Source of the DNA: Rahnella ecdela
Lineage (GTDB): Bacteria > Pseudomonadota > Gammaproteobacteria > Enterobacterales > Enterobacteriaceae
Assembly: GCF_019049625.1 (NCBI RefSeq)
Contig: NZ_JAFMOY010000113.1
Coordinates: forward strand, 24,212 to 88,211
Length of the DNA: 64,000 nt
Reading direction: 5' to 3'
Shown: positions 49,392-60,709 of the stretch, piece by piece
Numbering within the stretch: position 1 is the first letter of the stretch
Layout: each line of letters opens with the position of its first letter
Notes under the pieces: model-generated
Told to the model about the DNA's origin: nothing
Database searches by the model: none
What the model saw: the letters and a program-made list of their open reading frames with translations, nothing else
Translations under genes and position numbers: made by a program

Positions 49392-49433
49392 TCTGAACTC
49401 AACAGACGTTCATAAACGGTTTGCTGCCGGATT

Positions 49434-50330
49434 TCACGGCAGCAAACCGCACTCCTCGAGAATACTTTTCGCCAGCGCACTGACCGTCTGATCATACCGC
49501 TGCGTTTCATCATCCAGCACCATGTACAGCGACGTTTGCCGCACCGTTCTGGCCGACAGCATCAGGCGGCTGAGCAGGCCGTTTTCCAGCGCTTTATCCA
49601 CACTTTCCAGCGGCAACCAGCCGTAACCGACGCCCACCGCAATCGCTTCCAGCGCCGCTCCGACCGTGGTGAATGTCCAGTGTGCCACCGTGCCAGCGGG
49701 ATGCTTATCTTCCGGCGGCGCATGACGGTCAGCCACGCTTATCAGCGGGAAACGCGCCAGGTCCTGTGCGGTCAGCGGCACGGGCAAAGATAATAACGGG
49801 TGGTCGCTTTTCACCACCGGCACAAAATCCACATCCAGCAGAAAATGTCCGTAAATTGCGTTTTCAGGCGCCAGCGTGGTGATGTACAAATCAGCCGATT
49901 GTTCGCTGAGTTGCTCAAGGCTTTCGCCGCGCAAAATCTCGGTCAGATGCACCCGCGTGTCAGGAAACTGCGACTGAAAGTGTTTAAGCGCGCGGAACAG
50001 CCTGTTTTTAGGAAATACGCTGTCGACGACCAGACTCAGCTCCGTGCGCACGCCGCCCTTCAGCCCGGCGGCCCGATGTTCCAGCTGTAAAAAAGCCGAA
50101 ATCAGCGGTGTCGCCTGCGCCAGTAAGGCGCGCCCCTGTTCGGTCAGCGTGGCCTTTCTGCCGTTGATTTCCAGCAATGGTAAACCGATGCGTTCCTGTA
50201 ATCCGCTCAGGGCATAACTGACTGAGGACTGGCTGCGGTTGAGCACCGACGCGGCCTGTGCGTAACTCCCCTGCTCAATCACCGTTTGTAACACCACCCA
50301 TTGCTCGATCGTGGTTCTCGGTAGCGCCAT
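49434..50330 (-). CDS. LysR-family regulator divergent to padC
   Basis: Protein of 298 residues. N-terminal HTH (QGSYAQAASVLNRSQSSVSY) and an effector domain. Start at 50330 (MALPRTTIEQW) has an AAGGGAAG ribosome site; the longer reading from 50381 overlaps the intergenic palindrome. It is divergent from the phenolic acid decarboxylase gene, and a perfect inverted repeat at 50368-50384 sits between. A role in hydroxycinnamate-responsive control of padC is inferred. Confidence 0.87.
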   Translation of the reverse strand: MALPRTTIEQWVVLQTVIEQGSYAQAASVLNRSQSSVSYALSGLQERIGLPLLEINGRKATLTEQGRALLAQATPLISAFLQLEHRAAGLKGGVRTELSLVVDSVFPKNRLFRALKHFQSQFPDTRVHLTEILRGESLEQLSEQSADLYITTLAPENAIYGHFLLDVDFVPVVKSDHPLLSLPVPLTAQDLARFPLISVADRHAPPEDKHPAGTVAHWTFTTVGAALEAIAVGVGYGWLPLESVDKALENGLLSRLMLSARTVRQTSLYMVLDDETQRYDQTVSALAKSILEECGLLP

Positions 50331-50367
50331 TTTTTCTTCCCTTTCGCTCCCATTCACATCGGAATAA

Positions 50368-50384
50368 TAGATGTTTTTCATCTA
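50368..50384. promoter_or_regulatory. Candidate LysR operator in padC intergenic region
   Basis: Perfect TAGATG-N5-CATCTA palindrome (T-rich spacer), with a second inverted repeat GAAAC-N5-GTTTC at 50434-50448 nearer padC. The first has the length and T-N11-A form of LysR sites; the second could overlap the promoter. Confidence 0.45.
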
Positions 50385-50477
50385 AAACCAGCGTTTTTTT
50401 ATCAATTTTTTAGCGAGTAAACTTCTTCTCATCGAAACAAAACGTTTCATTCCAACGCTGAGTTAAGGAGCATTACC

Positions 50478-50984
50478 ATGAGCAAATTTGATAAACATGA
50501 CCTGAGCGGTTTCGTCGGCAAACACGTGGTTTATACCTACGACAACGGCTGGAATTATGAAATCTACGTCAAAAACGCACAGACCCTGGATTACCGTATT
50601 CACAGTGGTATTGTGGGTAACCGTTGGGTGAAAGATCAGCAGGCGTATATCGTACGTGTGGCGTCAGACGTCTACAAAATTTCATGGACCGAGCCGACCG
50701 GGACCGACGTCAGCCTGATCGTTAATCTGGGCGATAACGTGTTCCACGGCACCATTTTCTTCCCACGCTGGGTCATCAATAATCCGGAAAAAACCGTCTG
50801 CTTCCAGAACGATCACATTCCGCTGATGAATGCTTACCGTGATGCCGGTCCGGCATATCCGACGGAAGTCATCGACGAATTCGCGACCATCACCTTTGTG
50901 CGTGATTGCGGTGCGGATAACAATACTGTGATCGACTGCGCAGCAAGCGAACTGCCCGCTAATTTCCCGGACAATCTGCGTTAA
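50478..50984 (+). CDS. padC: Phenolic acid decarboxylase
   Basis: Cofactor-free lipocalin-like decarboxylase converting p-coumaric, ferulic and caffeic acids to vinyl phenols. 168 residues, typical. The active-site Tyr pair lies in VVYTYDNGW, the Arg in DYRIHSG and the Glu in SWTEPTGTD. AAGGAG precedes the ATG. Detoxification of plant phenolic acids suits a plant-associated host. The gene ends at a shared hairpin facing the hydrolase gene. Confidence 0.93.
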   Translation: MSKFDKHDLSGFVGKHVVYTYDNGWNYEIYVKNAQTLDYRIHSGIVGNRWVKDQQAYIVRVASDVYKISWTEPTGTDVSLIVNLGDNVFHGTIFFPRWVINNPEKTVCFQNDHIPLMNAYRDAGPAYPTEVIDEFATITFVRDCGADNNTVIDCAASELPANFPDNLR

Positions 50985-51019
50985 TTTCCGCTGATCCCTG
51001 CCATTGATTTTTCGATAAA

Positions 51020-51049
51020 AAAACCGCAGCCCCATCAGGCTGCGGTTTT
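51020..51049. terminator. Bidirectional terminator between padC and hydrolase gene
   Basis: 12-bp perfect stem AAAACCGCAGCC / GGCTGCGGTTTT with a 6-nt loop; A/T tracts on both sides allow use from either strand. Confidence 0.85.
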
Positions 51050-51074
51050 GATTGTTTAAGAAATAATAATTGCA

Positions 51075-52103
51075 TCAGCGCGACAGCGTTTTCAGCAATG
51101 TCGCATTAAATTTTTCCGGTTCTTCCATCTGCGGCGCATGGCCGAGACCTTTAAATTCGATCAGCTTCGCATGGGGGATCATTTTCGCGACCTGTTTGCC
51201 CAGCACATTGTAATGACCGATTTTGGCTTTTACCGCTGGCGGCGCGATGTCGCTGCCAATCGCAGTGGTATCGGCAGTACCGATCATCAGCGTGGTCGGC
51301 ACGCGCAGGTTTTTGAATTCATAAACCACCGGCTGCGTAAAAATCATGTCGTAAATCAGCGCAGAGTTCCAGGCCACCAGTTTATGTCCAGGCCCGTTAT
51401 TCAGCCCGGCCAGCATATCCACCCAGCGGTCGTATTCCGGCTTCCACTTATTCACGTAATAGGTTTTCAGTTCGTATTGTTTAATGCTGTCGGCGGAGGT
51501 TTTAAGCTCGCGGTCATACCACTGATCCACAGTACGATACGGTACGCCCTTGGCTTTCCAGTCTTCCAGACCAATCGGGTTCACCAGCACCAGCTTCGAG
51601 ACTTCCGGCGCGAACATCAGGCTGTAACGCGTCGCCAGCATCCCCCCAGTTGAATGTCCGACAATCACCGCTTTGGATATCTTGAGACTTTTCAGCAACT
51701 CATGGGTATTTGTCGCCAGTTGCTGAAAGCTGTACTGATAATGGGACGGTTTGGTCGATGAACAGAACCCGACCTGATCGGGCGCTATCACCCGATAACC
51801 TTTACTCACCAGCGCAGAAATGGTGTCGCCCCAGGTCGCGGCGCAGAAATTCTTGCCGTGCATCAGCACCACCGTCTGACCATTTTTATGTCCAGTGGGC
51901 GGCACATCGAGATAGCCCATTTGCAGCGGCGCACCCTGCGAATTAAAGGAGAAATTTTTCAGCGGAAAAGGATAGTCAAAACCCTGTAATTGCGGCCCGT
52001 AACCCGGCGCATCAGCGGCAAGCGCTGCGCCGGAAAAGACTGCACCTGACAGAGATAATGAGAAAACAGCGGCAGAAAGAAGCACTTTAAAACGGGGAAG
52101 CAT
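51075..52103 (-). CDS. Secreted alpha/beta hydrolase
   Basis: Exported hydrolase of 342 residues. The signal peptide (LLSAAVFSLSLSGAVFSGAALA) is cleaved near AADAPG. The nucleophile elbow is GHSTGG, the oxyanion-side motif is HGKNFCAATW, and the catalytic His is in GLGHAPQ near the C-terminus. Start at 52103 has AGGA about 8 nt upstream and places the signal peptide at the N-terminus. The substrate (ester, lactone or epoxide) is unknown. Confidence 0.85.
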   Translation of the reverse strand: MLPRFKVLLSAAVFSLSLSGAVFSGAALAADAPGYGPQLQGFDYPFPLKNFSFNSQGAPLQMGYLDVPPTGHKNGQTVVLMHGKNFCAATWGDTISALVSKGYRVIAPDQVGFCSSTKPSHYQYSFQQLATNTHELLKSLKISKAVIVGHSTGGMLATRYSLMFAPEVSKLVLVNPIGLEDWKAKGVPYRTVDQWYDRELKTSADSIKQYELKTYYVNKWKPEYDRWVDMLAGLNNGPGHKLVAWNSALIYDMIFTQPVVYEFKNLRVPTTLMIGTADTTAIGSDIAPPAVKAKIGHYNVLGKQVAKMIPHAKLIEFKGLGHAPQMEEPEKFNATLLKTLSR

Positions 52104-52206
52104 CGGATAGTCCTGGTGTCGGTAACTGACAGACGGCATAAAGTCTTATGCTACAAACTTTATGCCGTCAGGAAAACCCGATAAAACTGAAACCGCACGA
52201 ACTGAC

Positions 52207-52902
52207 TTAGTCTTTTGATTCCAGTACGCAGCGGTATATCAGACCGCCCACGATGCCACCCACAATCGGCATCAGCCAGAACATCCACAGCTGATGGATA
52301 GCCCAGGTTCCCTGGAACAATGCAACTGCCGTGCTGCGCGCCGGGTTAACAGACGTGTTAGTCACCGGAATACTGATGAGGTGGATAAGGGTCAGCGCCA
52401 GACCAATCGCAATCGGCGCAAAACCTGCCGGTGCGCGTTTGTCGGTTGCCCCATGGATAACAATCAGGAAGATAGCGGTCAGCACACCTTCACACACCAT
52501 CGCCGCAGCAAGGCTGTAGCCACCCGGTGAATGCTCACCATAACCGTTGGAAGCAAAACCACTCCCGGTCGCATCAAAACCGGCATGACCGCTGGCAATG
52601 ACATATAACACCGCCGCAGCAGCAATCCCACCCAGTACCTGAGAAATAATATAAGGCACGACATCACTGGCCGGAATACGCCCGCCGGCAAATAATCCCA
52701 GCGTTACCGCCGGATTAAAATGGCCGCCGGAAATATGGCCGACAGCAAATGCCATCGTTAATACAGTCAGACCAAACGCCAAGGCAACACCGGCAAAACC
52801 AATGCCCAGTGCGGGAAAACCCGCTGCTAAAACTGCACTACCACAACCACCCAGGACTAAAACGAAAGTACCGATAAACTCAGCCGATAATTTCCTAAAC
52901 AT
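52207..52902 (-). CDS. aqpZ: Aquaporin Z
   Basis: Water channel of 231 residues (same as E. coli AqpZ). Six TM segments with both NPA boxes (HFNPAVTLG and [10 protein letters not shown]), and GHISGGHFN before the first. The start at 52902 (MFRKLSAEF) has AGGGG 8 nt upstream and matches the E. coli start; the ORF start 5 codons earlier does not. Confidence 0.93.
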   Translation of the reverse strand: MFRKLSAEFIGTFVLVLGGCGSAVLAAGFPALGIGFAGVALAFGLTVLTMAFAVGHISGGHFNPAVTLGLFAGGRIPASDVVPYIISQVLGGIAAAAVLYVIASGHAGFDATGSGFASNGYGEHSPGGYSLAAAMVCEGVLTAIFLIVIHGATDKRAPAGFAPIAIGLALTLIHLISIPVTNTSVNPARSTAVALFQGTWAIHQLWMFWLMPIVGGIVGGLIYRCVLESKD

Positions 52903-53187
52903 ACAAAACCCCTGCATTTATAAACTAAAAATTTCGCTTAATAGCGTAATAAGTTAACGCACCATACGCGAATCCGGGATAATACGCTTACAAAATTAGA
53001 AAAATACAGAATTGAAAAAATCAGAATATGGTTGAACAATGTCCCATTCATTATTTGTTTCAAAAGACCGGCTTATCATTGGCGTGAAGTTGACCTTCTT
53101 ATGCTGCTGTAACATGGGTTAACAGTATTATAGGTTATATTAACAATACGAAACTTCTTTCTCTGACTCTCACTGGTGGATATCTCT

Positions 53188-54717
53188 TTGGCCTCAAACT
53201 GGTTAAACCGCCCTTATATCCGGATATGCCTTTCACTGCTGGCGTTTCTGGCCGTCGCAGCGGTCGGAATACTGGCTATTTCGTGGCAAACCACGCAGGG
53301 ATTGCGGCGTGATGTCAGCGCCAGTCTGCAACAATCCGTGAGACTGGTGGACATGACGCTGGATAACGCCGCGATTGCCTCGGGTGCCGTGGAAAATCTG
53401 ATCGGCTCACCTTGTGATCAGGCGACCATTCAGGCATTACGCTGGCAAGTCGCCAAAGTCCCCAATGTGAGAACCGTCAATTTATACCGCCAGCACACTG
53501 TTTATTGCGCCTCTTTATTCGGTGAGCGCGATGACACCATCTCGACCAGCAATTACATCGGCGGAAAATTGATGCTGATGAGCGGCAATGTGGTGACACC
53601 CGATCATCCGCTGATTGCCTATCGACATGACGTCAACGGCAGCGGCGTACTGGTCGGTGTCGATGGTTATTTTCTGCATAATATTCTGCAATTACTCAGT
53701 ACTCATGCGTATCTGATTTTACAGGTGGGCGACCGCTGGATGGACAGCCAGGGCAAAATTCATACTTCTGAAACCTGGCCAGATGGCGAAAAAATGTCAC
53801 TGAAGTCCTCGTTTTACCCTTATGAAATGCGACTGGTGATCCGCCAGAGCGATCACTGGCGTTATGTTTTTGATTACGCCACCGTCAGCCTGATCTTATT
53901 CCCGCTGGTCAGCATCTTTATTGCGTTCATGACCTATGCGCTGCTCGGTCGCCTGGGCGGCCCGGTTTCTGCGATGAAAAATGCGATGGGAAAAAGACAG
54001 TTTATTCCTTATTTGCAACCGGTCGTTGATGGCACAAATCATGAAATCACCGGCGCTGAAGTTCTGATGCGTTGGCAGCATCCGCAGCTGGGGCTGATCC
54101 CGCCTTATCAGTTTATTCCTCTGGCAGAACAAAGCGGGATGATTGTGCCGATGACGCGGCAGATGATGGCGCAGGTACGCGATCAGTTTGGACCGCTGGC
54201 CTCTGAGTTGCCGGCAAACTTCCATTTCGGATTCAATATCTGCGCCAGCCACTTTAAAGATCTGACGCTGGTCGAAGACTGCAAAGATTTTATTGACGCC
54301 TTCAGGGACAACCCGATCAATCTGGTGCTGGAGCTGACGGAACGCGAACTCATTGAACCTTCCGACATCACCCACAGCCTGTTCAGCGCGCTGCGCCGGA
54401 TGGGGGTGCTGATCGCCATGGATGACTTTGGTACCGGCCATTCCAGCCTGGCTTACCTGCAACAATTCCACATCGATATTTTGAAAATTGACCAGAGTTT
54501 CATCGGCCGGATTGGCACCGATGCGCTGGCCGGACATATCGTCGATAACGTTATTGACCTGGCCAAACGCCTGCAAATGGTCATCGTGGCAGAAGGTATC
54601 GAAACGCAAACGCAAGTGGATTATCTCGCGCCCTATCGCCTCGAATACCTGCAGGGCTACTTTTTCGGAAAGCCTGTTGATCCGTCTGAATTTATCGAAA
54701 AGTGGATCAGGCACTAA
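53188..54717 (+). CDS. CSS-motif EAL-domain c-di-GMP phosphodiesterase
   Basis: Two-TM membrane phosphodiesterase of about 509 residues. A periplasmic CSS-type sensor domain (VYCASLFGERD holds the redox Cys region; a second Cys at SPCDQ) lies between TM1 and TM2; a C-terminal EAL domain follows with EVLMRW, LELTERE, DDFGTGHSSLAYL and LKIDQSF. This layout matches E. coli PdeB/C/D/G/N, in which periplasmic thiol state controls activity. EVL replaces the literal EAL, common in active members. A TTG at 53188 with GGTGGA 7 nt upstream is favoured over the GTG at 53176. Confidence 0.87.
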   Translation: MASNWLNRPYIRICLSLLAFLAVAAVGILAISWQTTQGLRRDVSASLQQSVRLVDMTLDNAAIASGAVENLIGSPCDQATIQALRWQVAKVPNVRTVNLYRQHTVYCASLFGERDDTISTSNYIGGKLMLMSGNVVTPDHPLIAYRHDVNGSGVLVGVDGYFLHNILQLLSTHAYLILQVGDRWMDSQGKIHTSETWPDGEKMSLKSSFYPYEMRLVIRQSDHWRYVFDYATVSLILFPLVSIFIAFMTYALLGRLGGPVSAMKNAMGKRQFIPYLQPVVDGTNHEITGAEVLMRWQHPQLGLIPPYQFIPLAEQSGMIVPMTRQMMAQVRDQFGPLASELPANFHFGFNICASHFKDLTLVEDCKDFIDAFRDNPINLVLELTERELIEPSDITHSLFSALRRMGVLIAMDDFGTGHSSLAYLQQFHIDILKIDQSFIGRIGTDALAGHIVDNVIDLAKRLQMVIVAEGIETQTQVDYLAPYRLEYLQGYFFGKPVDPSEFIEKWIRH

Positions 54718-54957
54718 CTCTTCCCCGCGCCCGCTGTGCGTTTCGACACGGCGGGCATATTGCGCGCTCTGAGACTAGAATAATAACGTGAGCTACGTCT
54801 GATTAGACGTGTGCGCATTTTGCTTAAAATCTCATGATGTGTAACATCCACTCAGAATTATCCGGATACGAGCCTAACTTGTTGAAGTTACTTGTATTGG
54901 TGTAGTCTGAGGCAAAACCCTGCTGATAAATTGAATGATCACTTTGCGAGCAAGATG

Positions 54958-55734
54958 ATGATTAAGTGGCCGTGGAAAGCGAATGAACTGAAAATTGAGA
55001 AATCAGCAGCGTGGAATGACGCTCTGAATATCCCGCTGTTATCCTCCCTGAACGAGCAAGAGCAACAGCGCCTGATTCAAATCGCCAGTCAGCTTTTGCA
55101 GCAGAAACGCCTCATTCCGTTGCAGGGCATTGTGCTGACTGAACAGATGCAGGCACGCATTGCGTTACTTTTTGCGCTGCCGGTGATGGAACTCGGTGCA
55201 TCGTGGCTTGATGGTTTTCATGAAATTTTGCTCTACCCTTCGCCTTTCGTCGTCGATTCTCCGTGGCAGGATGAAAACGGGCTGGTTCATGCCGGTTCGC
55301 AAATTCACGCGGGTCAGAGCTGGGATCAGGGGCCAATTGTACTGAACTGGCAGGATATCGAAGACTCATTTGATAACTCCGGTTTTAATCTGATCATCCA
55401 CGAAGCGGCGCATAAACTTGATATGCGAAACGGCGGCGAAGTGAGCGGTATTCCGCCGATCCCGCTGCGTGAAGTGGTGGCCTGGGAGCATGATTTACAG
55501 GCGGCGATGCAGAATTTGCAGGATGAAATTGATACCGTTGGTGAAGAAGCCGCCAGTATGGATGCTTACGCAGCGACCGATCCGGCAGAATGTTTTGCCG
55601 TACTTTCCGAATATTTCTTTAGTGCGCCAGAATTGCTTTCGGAACGTTTTCCGCTGGTATACGGCCATTTCACCCGTTTTTATCAGCAGGACCCGCTGGC
55701 AAGGCAACTTCGTGGTCACCGTTGTGATTGTTAA
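54958..55734 (+). CDS. mtfA: Mlc titration factor MtfA
   Basis: Cytoplasmic zinc metallopeptidase (YeeI) that binds and inactivates the Mlc repressor, raising ptsG and PTS gene expression. 258 residues from MIKWPWK, the start shared with E. coli MtfA (265). The gluzincin motif HEAAH is at about residue 148, and the downstream ligand Glu follows in [16 protein letters not shown]. In E. coli it also borders tRNA-Asn genes, which supports the synteny seen here. Confidence 0.92.
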   Translation: MIKWPWKANELKIEKSAAWNDALNIPLLSSLNEQEQQRLIQIASQLLQQKRLIPLQGIVLTEQMQARIALLFALPVMELGASWLDGFHEILLYPSPFVVDSPWQDENGLVHAGSQIHAGQSWDQGPIVLNWQDIEDSFDNSGFNLIIHEAAHKLDMRNGGEVSGIPPIPLREVVAWEHDLQAAMQNLQDEIDTVGEEAASMDAYAATDPAECFAVLSEYFFSAPELLSERFPLVYGHFTRFYQQDPLARQLRGHRCDC

Positions 55735-55831
55735 AACACGAGTTTAAACCCATTTTTCTGACACAAAAGCGACCATTTATGGCGATGTTGATTAGTTGGT
55801 GAGCAGTCAGACACTTTTGAAGAGTTTGCCA

Positions 55832-55860
55832 TTGACACTCCACAGCCCTCTGGATATTAT
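55832..55860 (+). promoter_or_regulatory. Promoter of first tRNA-Asn
   Basis: TTGACA - 17 bp - TATTAT followed by a GC-rich discriminator (GCGCCCCG), the layout of stringently controlled tRNA promoters. Confidence 0.85.
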
Positions 55861-55878
55861 GCGCCCCGTTCACACGAT

Positions 55879-55954
55879 TCCTCTGTAGTTCAGTCGGTAG
55901 AACGGCGGACTGTTAATCCGTATGTCACTGGTTCGAGTCCAGTCAGAGGAGCCA
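55879..55954 (+). tRNA. tRNA-Asn (GTT), copy 1
   Basis: 76-nt cloverleaf with acceptor TCCTCTG/CAGAGGA, D arm GTTCAGTCGGTAGAAC, anticodon loop CTGTTAA (anticodon GTT), T arm with GGTTCGAGTCC, and an encoded CCA end. Its 3' part contains CCAGTCAGAGGAGCCAA, the attachment core used by asn-tRNA islands such as the Yersinia HPI. Confidence 0.96.
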
Positions 55955-55960
55955 AATTAG

Positions 55961-55994
55961 AAAAGCCCGCTTAAGGAAACTTAAGCGGGCTTTT
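55961..55994 (+). terminator. Terminator of tRNA-Asn copy 1
   Basis: 15-bp perfect stem (55961-55975 with 55980-55994) capped by a GAAA tetraloop; also serves the convergent yaiL-like gene. Confidence 0.85.
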
Positions 55995-55997
55995 GCT

Positions 55998-56537
55998 TTA
56001 CCACATCAAATCGTCTGGCACTTTGAAATCTGCATACGGATCGTCTTCGTTCTGCTCTTCCTGACTCAGTGCGCTGTTTAATACAATGCTGTTCGCATCA
56101 CGCTGCGCGATTTTATCTGCCACGATGGAGGGGATAATGGCGTATTCGCTCTCGCCGCTCTTTTCAGAAACCAGACGGGCAATGGCGAGACGGCCGCTAA
56201 TCAGCTGAGCCTGAGTGGTTTTATCCACGGCGATCCGCTTAATCAGCTTATCGTCGGTAAAGTTAAAATCGATGTTGCCCTTTGAAATGACGATTTTGTT
56301 CATTTCAATCAGCTGTTTCACCTGAGCTTTATACTCTTTTGACAGAGCCGCCTGCTTTTGTTCTTCGCTCAGTTGCTTATCCCGCTCAAGCTGCGCTTTT
56401 TTATTTTCCTCCACAGCCGCACGGGCTTCGCGCGCCTGAACGCGTGACTTTTTCGCCGTTCTCTCGACTTTGGCCATCTTTTTGCTGCTGACTAATCCTG
56501 CTTTCAGCAACTGTTCTTGTAAGGTGAGTTTTGTCAT
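55998..56537 (-). CDS. yaiL: DUF2058 protein YaiL
   Basis: Cytoplasmic protein of 179 residues, identical in length to E. coli YaiL. The very basic and charged first third (AKKSRVQAREARAAVEENKK) is a predicted coiled coil; the rest includes NFTDDKLIKR and the conserved end DDPYADFKVPDDLMW. Thought to be nucleoprotein- or polyribosome-associated, but its function is unproved. Confidence 0.9.
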   Translation of the reverse strand: MTKLTLQEQLLKAGLVSSKKMAKVERTAKKSRVQAREARAAVEENKKAQLERDKQLSEEQKQAALSKEYKAQVKQLIEMNKIVISKGNIDFNFTDDKLIKRIAVDKTTQAQLISGRLAIARLVSEKSGESEYAIIPSIVADKIAQRDANSIVLNSALSQEEQNEDDPYADFKVPDDLMW

Positions 56538-56664
56538 TGTCGTTTCTAAATCCGTTAAATAATTTCGGGGGATTATACCTGTAAGTTTGGGCGCTGTACT
56601 CCCTTTGCCGAACCTGAATTCCCCGCAAATTATGTTTGAAAGCCTTTCATCGGGACCAGATCAT

Positions 56665-56699
56665 AAAAACCCGCCTGAGTTTCCTCAAACGGGCTTTTT
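56665..56699 (-). terminator. katG terminator
   Basis: Imperfect hairpin with internal loop (AAAAACCCG... CGGGCTTTTT), exit T-run on the minus strand, about 30 bp past the katG stop. Confidence 0.65.
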
Positions 56700-56728
56700 C
56701 TAAGCGTCACTTAATAACCGCGAAGAGA

Positions 56729-59005
<2,277 letters not shown>

Positions 59006-59143
59006 TCACCCTATGTATTTGATAGACTTTGCCTTAGGACTTATGCGTGATTTTTGCGGGTTTTATCACCAAAAAATTTTTAACTCTGATTATAGAATAG
59101 CCACTTAATCGCAGAGGCTTCTCTGCCAGTGTCTCAAAATGAA

Positions 59144-59177
59144 AAAAGCCCGCCTGAGTTTCGTCCGGCGGGCTTTT
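59144..59177 (-). terminator. Terminator of the LLM oxidoreductase gene
   Basis: 11-bp perfect stem AAAAGCCCGCC / GGCGGGCTTTT, 12-nt loop, minus-strand T-run of six; 25 bp past the stop at 59202. Confidence 0.8.
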
Positions 59178-59201
59178 GTTTCTTAAAACTTTCTTCAGCG
59201 A

Positions 59202-60227
59202 TTATTCACGCCAGCCCATTGCAGGCGCGACATGTTTAAGTATTGATTCAATCACATGCACGTTGTAATCCACGCCGAGCTGATTCGGAACGGTGAGCAA
59301 TAACGTATCGGCTTCGGCAATCGCTTCATCTTTTTTAAGCTGCTCGATCAAAAACTCCGGAGACGCCGCATAGCTGCGCCCGAAAATGGCGCGCGTTTTC
59401 TCATCAAGGAAACCGACCTTATCTCCGTCATTATTGCTGCCGCCGAAATAGGCGCGGTCACGGTCATCCATCAGGGCAAAAATGTTGCGGCTGACCGAGA
59501 CCCGTGGTGTACGTGAGTGCCCGGCTTCGGCCCAGGCTTCCCGATATGCGCGGATTTGTTTGGCCTGCTGAATATGGAACGGTTCGCCGGTTTCATCATC
59601 CTTCAGCGTCGAGCTTTGCAGATTCATACCCAGCTTCGCGGCCCACACGGCGGTGGCGTTCGATCCCGCGCCCCACCATATACGCTCACGTAAACCTTCA
59701 GAATACGGTTCAAGACGCAGCATTCCCGGCGGATTTGGAAACATCGGTTGCGGATTCGGTTTCGCAAAACCTTCACCGCGCAGCGTATCCAGCAGCACTT
59801 CAGTGTGACGCCGCGCCATATCCGCTTCCGTTTCACCTTCTGCTGGCTGATAACCGAAATAACGCCAGCCGTCGATCACCTGTTCCGGCGAACCCCGGCT
59901 GATACCCAGCTGCAAACGACCGCCGGAAATCAGATCCGCCGCACTTGCGCTTTCCGCCATATACAGCGGATTTTCATAACGCATATCAATTACGCCGGTG
60001 CCGATCTCAATTTTGCTGGTCTTTGCGCCTACCGCCGCCAGCAGCGGGAACGGAGAAGCGAGCTGACGGGCAAAATGATGGACGCGGAAATACGCGCCGT
60101 CCGCGCCGAGTTCTTCCGCCGCAACAGCCAGATCGATAGATTGCAGCAACGCATCCGCCGCCGAGCGGGTGCCAGACTGTGGCGATGGGGTCCAGTGACC
60201 AAAAGATAAAAACCCAATTTTTTTCAT
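59202..60227 (-). CDS. LLM-class flavin-dependent oxidoreductase
   Basis: Bacterial luciferase-like monooxygenase-fold protein of 341 residues. It has the TIM-barrel markers of the class: AEELGADGAYFRVHHF, IGTGVIDMRYENPLYMAESA and ISRGSPEQVIDGW. It probably uses FMNH2; the substrate is not predictable. GAGGA lies about 11 nt before the ATG. It is monocistronic between katG and the second tRNA-Asn. Confidence 0.87.
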   Translation of the reverse strand: MKKIGFLSFGHWTPSPQSGTRSAADALLQSIDLAVAAEELGADGAYFRVHHFARQLASPFPLLAAVGAKTSKIEIGTGVIDMRYENPLYMAESASAADLISGGRLQLGISRGSPEQVIDGWRYFGYQPAEGETEADMARRHTEVLLDTLRGEGFAKPNPQPMFPNPPGMLRLEPYSEGLRERIWWGAGSNATAVWAAKLGMNLQSSTLKDDETGEPFHIQQAKQIRAYREAWAEAGHSRTPRVSVSRNIFALMDDRDRAYFGGSNNDGDKVGFLDEKTRAIFGRSYAASPEFLIEQLKKDEAIAEADTLLLTVPNQLGVDYNVHVIESILKHVAPAMGWRE

Positions 60228-60442
60228 CGTAATTCATCCTCAAAGTACGCAAAGCGATGTGCCAGCCGGTCTTGTGAGGTCTGGCGCAATAATACGTTTA
60301 CTTTACGCGACTCAGGATGAGAATAAATATCAGTTGTTTAACAAAGCGGTTCAGTTTATTTGAAGGACATGGGGCATTTTTGCTTATTTTTTAATAACCT
60401 GAACAAAAAGTCTCCCATCGAAACGCAGAAACAAAAAAACCG

Positions 60443-60471
60443 TTGATCCCGAATTCATCCCCCGTTATCAT
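60443..60471 (+). promoter_or_regulatory. Promoter of second tRNA-Asn
   Basis: TTGATC - 17 bp - TATCAT with the same GCGCCCCG discriminator; slightly weaker -35 and -10 than copy 1. Confidence 0.75.
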
Positions 60472-60489
60472 GCGCCCCGTTCACACGAT

Positions 60490-60565
60490 TCCTCTGTAGT
60501 TCAGTCGGTAGAACGGCGGACTGTTAATCCGTATGTCACTGGTTCGAGTCCAGTCAGAGGAGCCA
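60490..60565 (+). tRNA. tRNA-Asn (GTT), copy 2
   Basis: Same 76-nt sequence as the copy at 55879-55954, with encoded CCA. The fluoride-type operon and an IS30 remnant lie immediately beyond it, as expected for an insertion hotspot. Confidence 0.96.
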
Positions 60566-60571
60566 ATTTAG

Positions 60572-60605
60572 AAAAGCCCGCCTAAGGAAACTTAGGCGGG
60601 CTTTT
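60572..60605 (+). terminator. Terminator of tRNA-Asn copy 2
   Basis: 15-bp stem with GAAA loop, one T-A pair of copy 1 replaced by C-G, followed by TTGTTT. Confidence 0.85.
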
Positions 60606-60709
60606 TGTTTGTGGGATGTCTTCTATGAGCGAAAAGCAGAAGTTATTGCTTTAGCCTCATGATGTGGATATTAGTTTTCAGTATCAGATGAGATAATGCG
60701 TCTTGGATG

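Larger units (their letters stand above)
55859..55994 (+). repeat. tRNA-Asn repeat unit, copy 1
   Basis: 136-bp block (discriminator, leader, tRNA, terminator) repeated directly at 60470-60605 with only three visible differences, two of them compensatory in the terminator stem. Confidence 0.8.
60470..60605 (+). repeat. tRNA-Asn repeat unit, copy 2
   Basis: Direct repeat of 55859-55994; the two units are 4.6 kb apart in the same orientation and flank yaiL, katG and the LLM gene. Confidence 0.8.

Noticed and set aside
53896..54714. 272-codon minus-strand frame inside the EAL gene
   Set aside because: Antisense shadow; composition unlike a protein, while the plus strand has clear EAL motifs.
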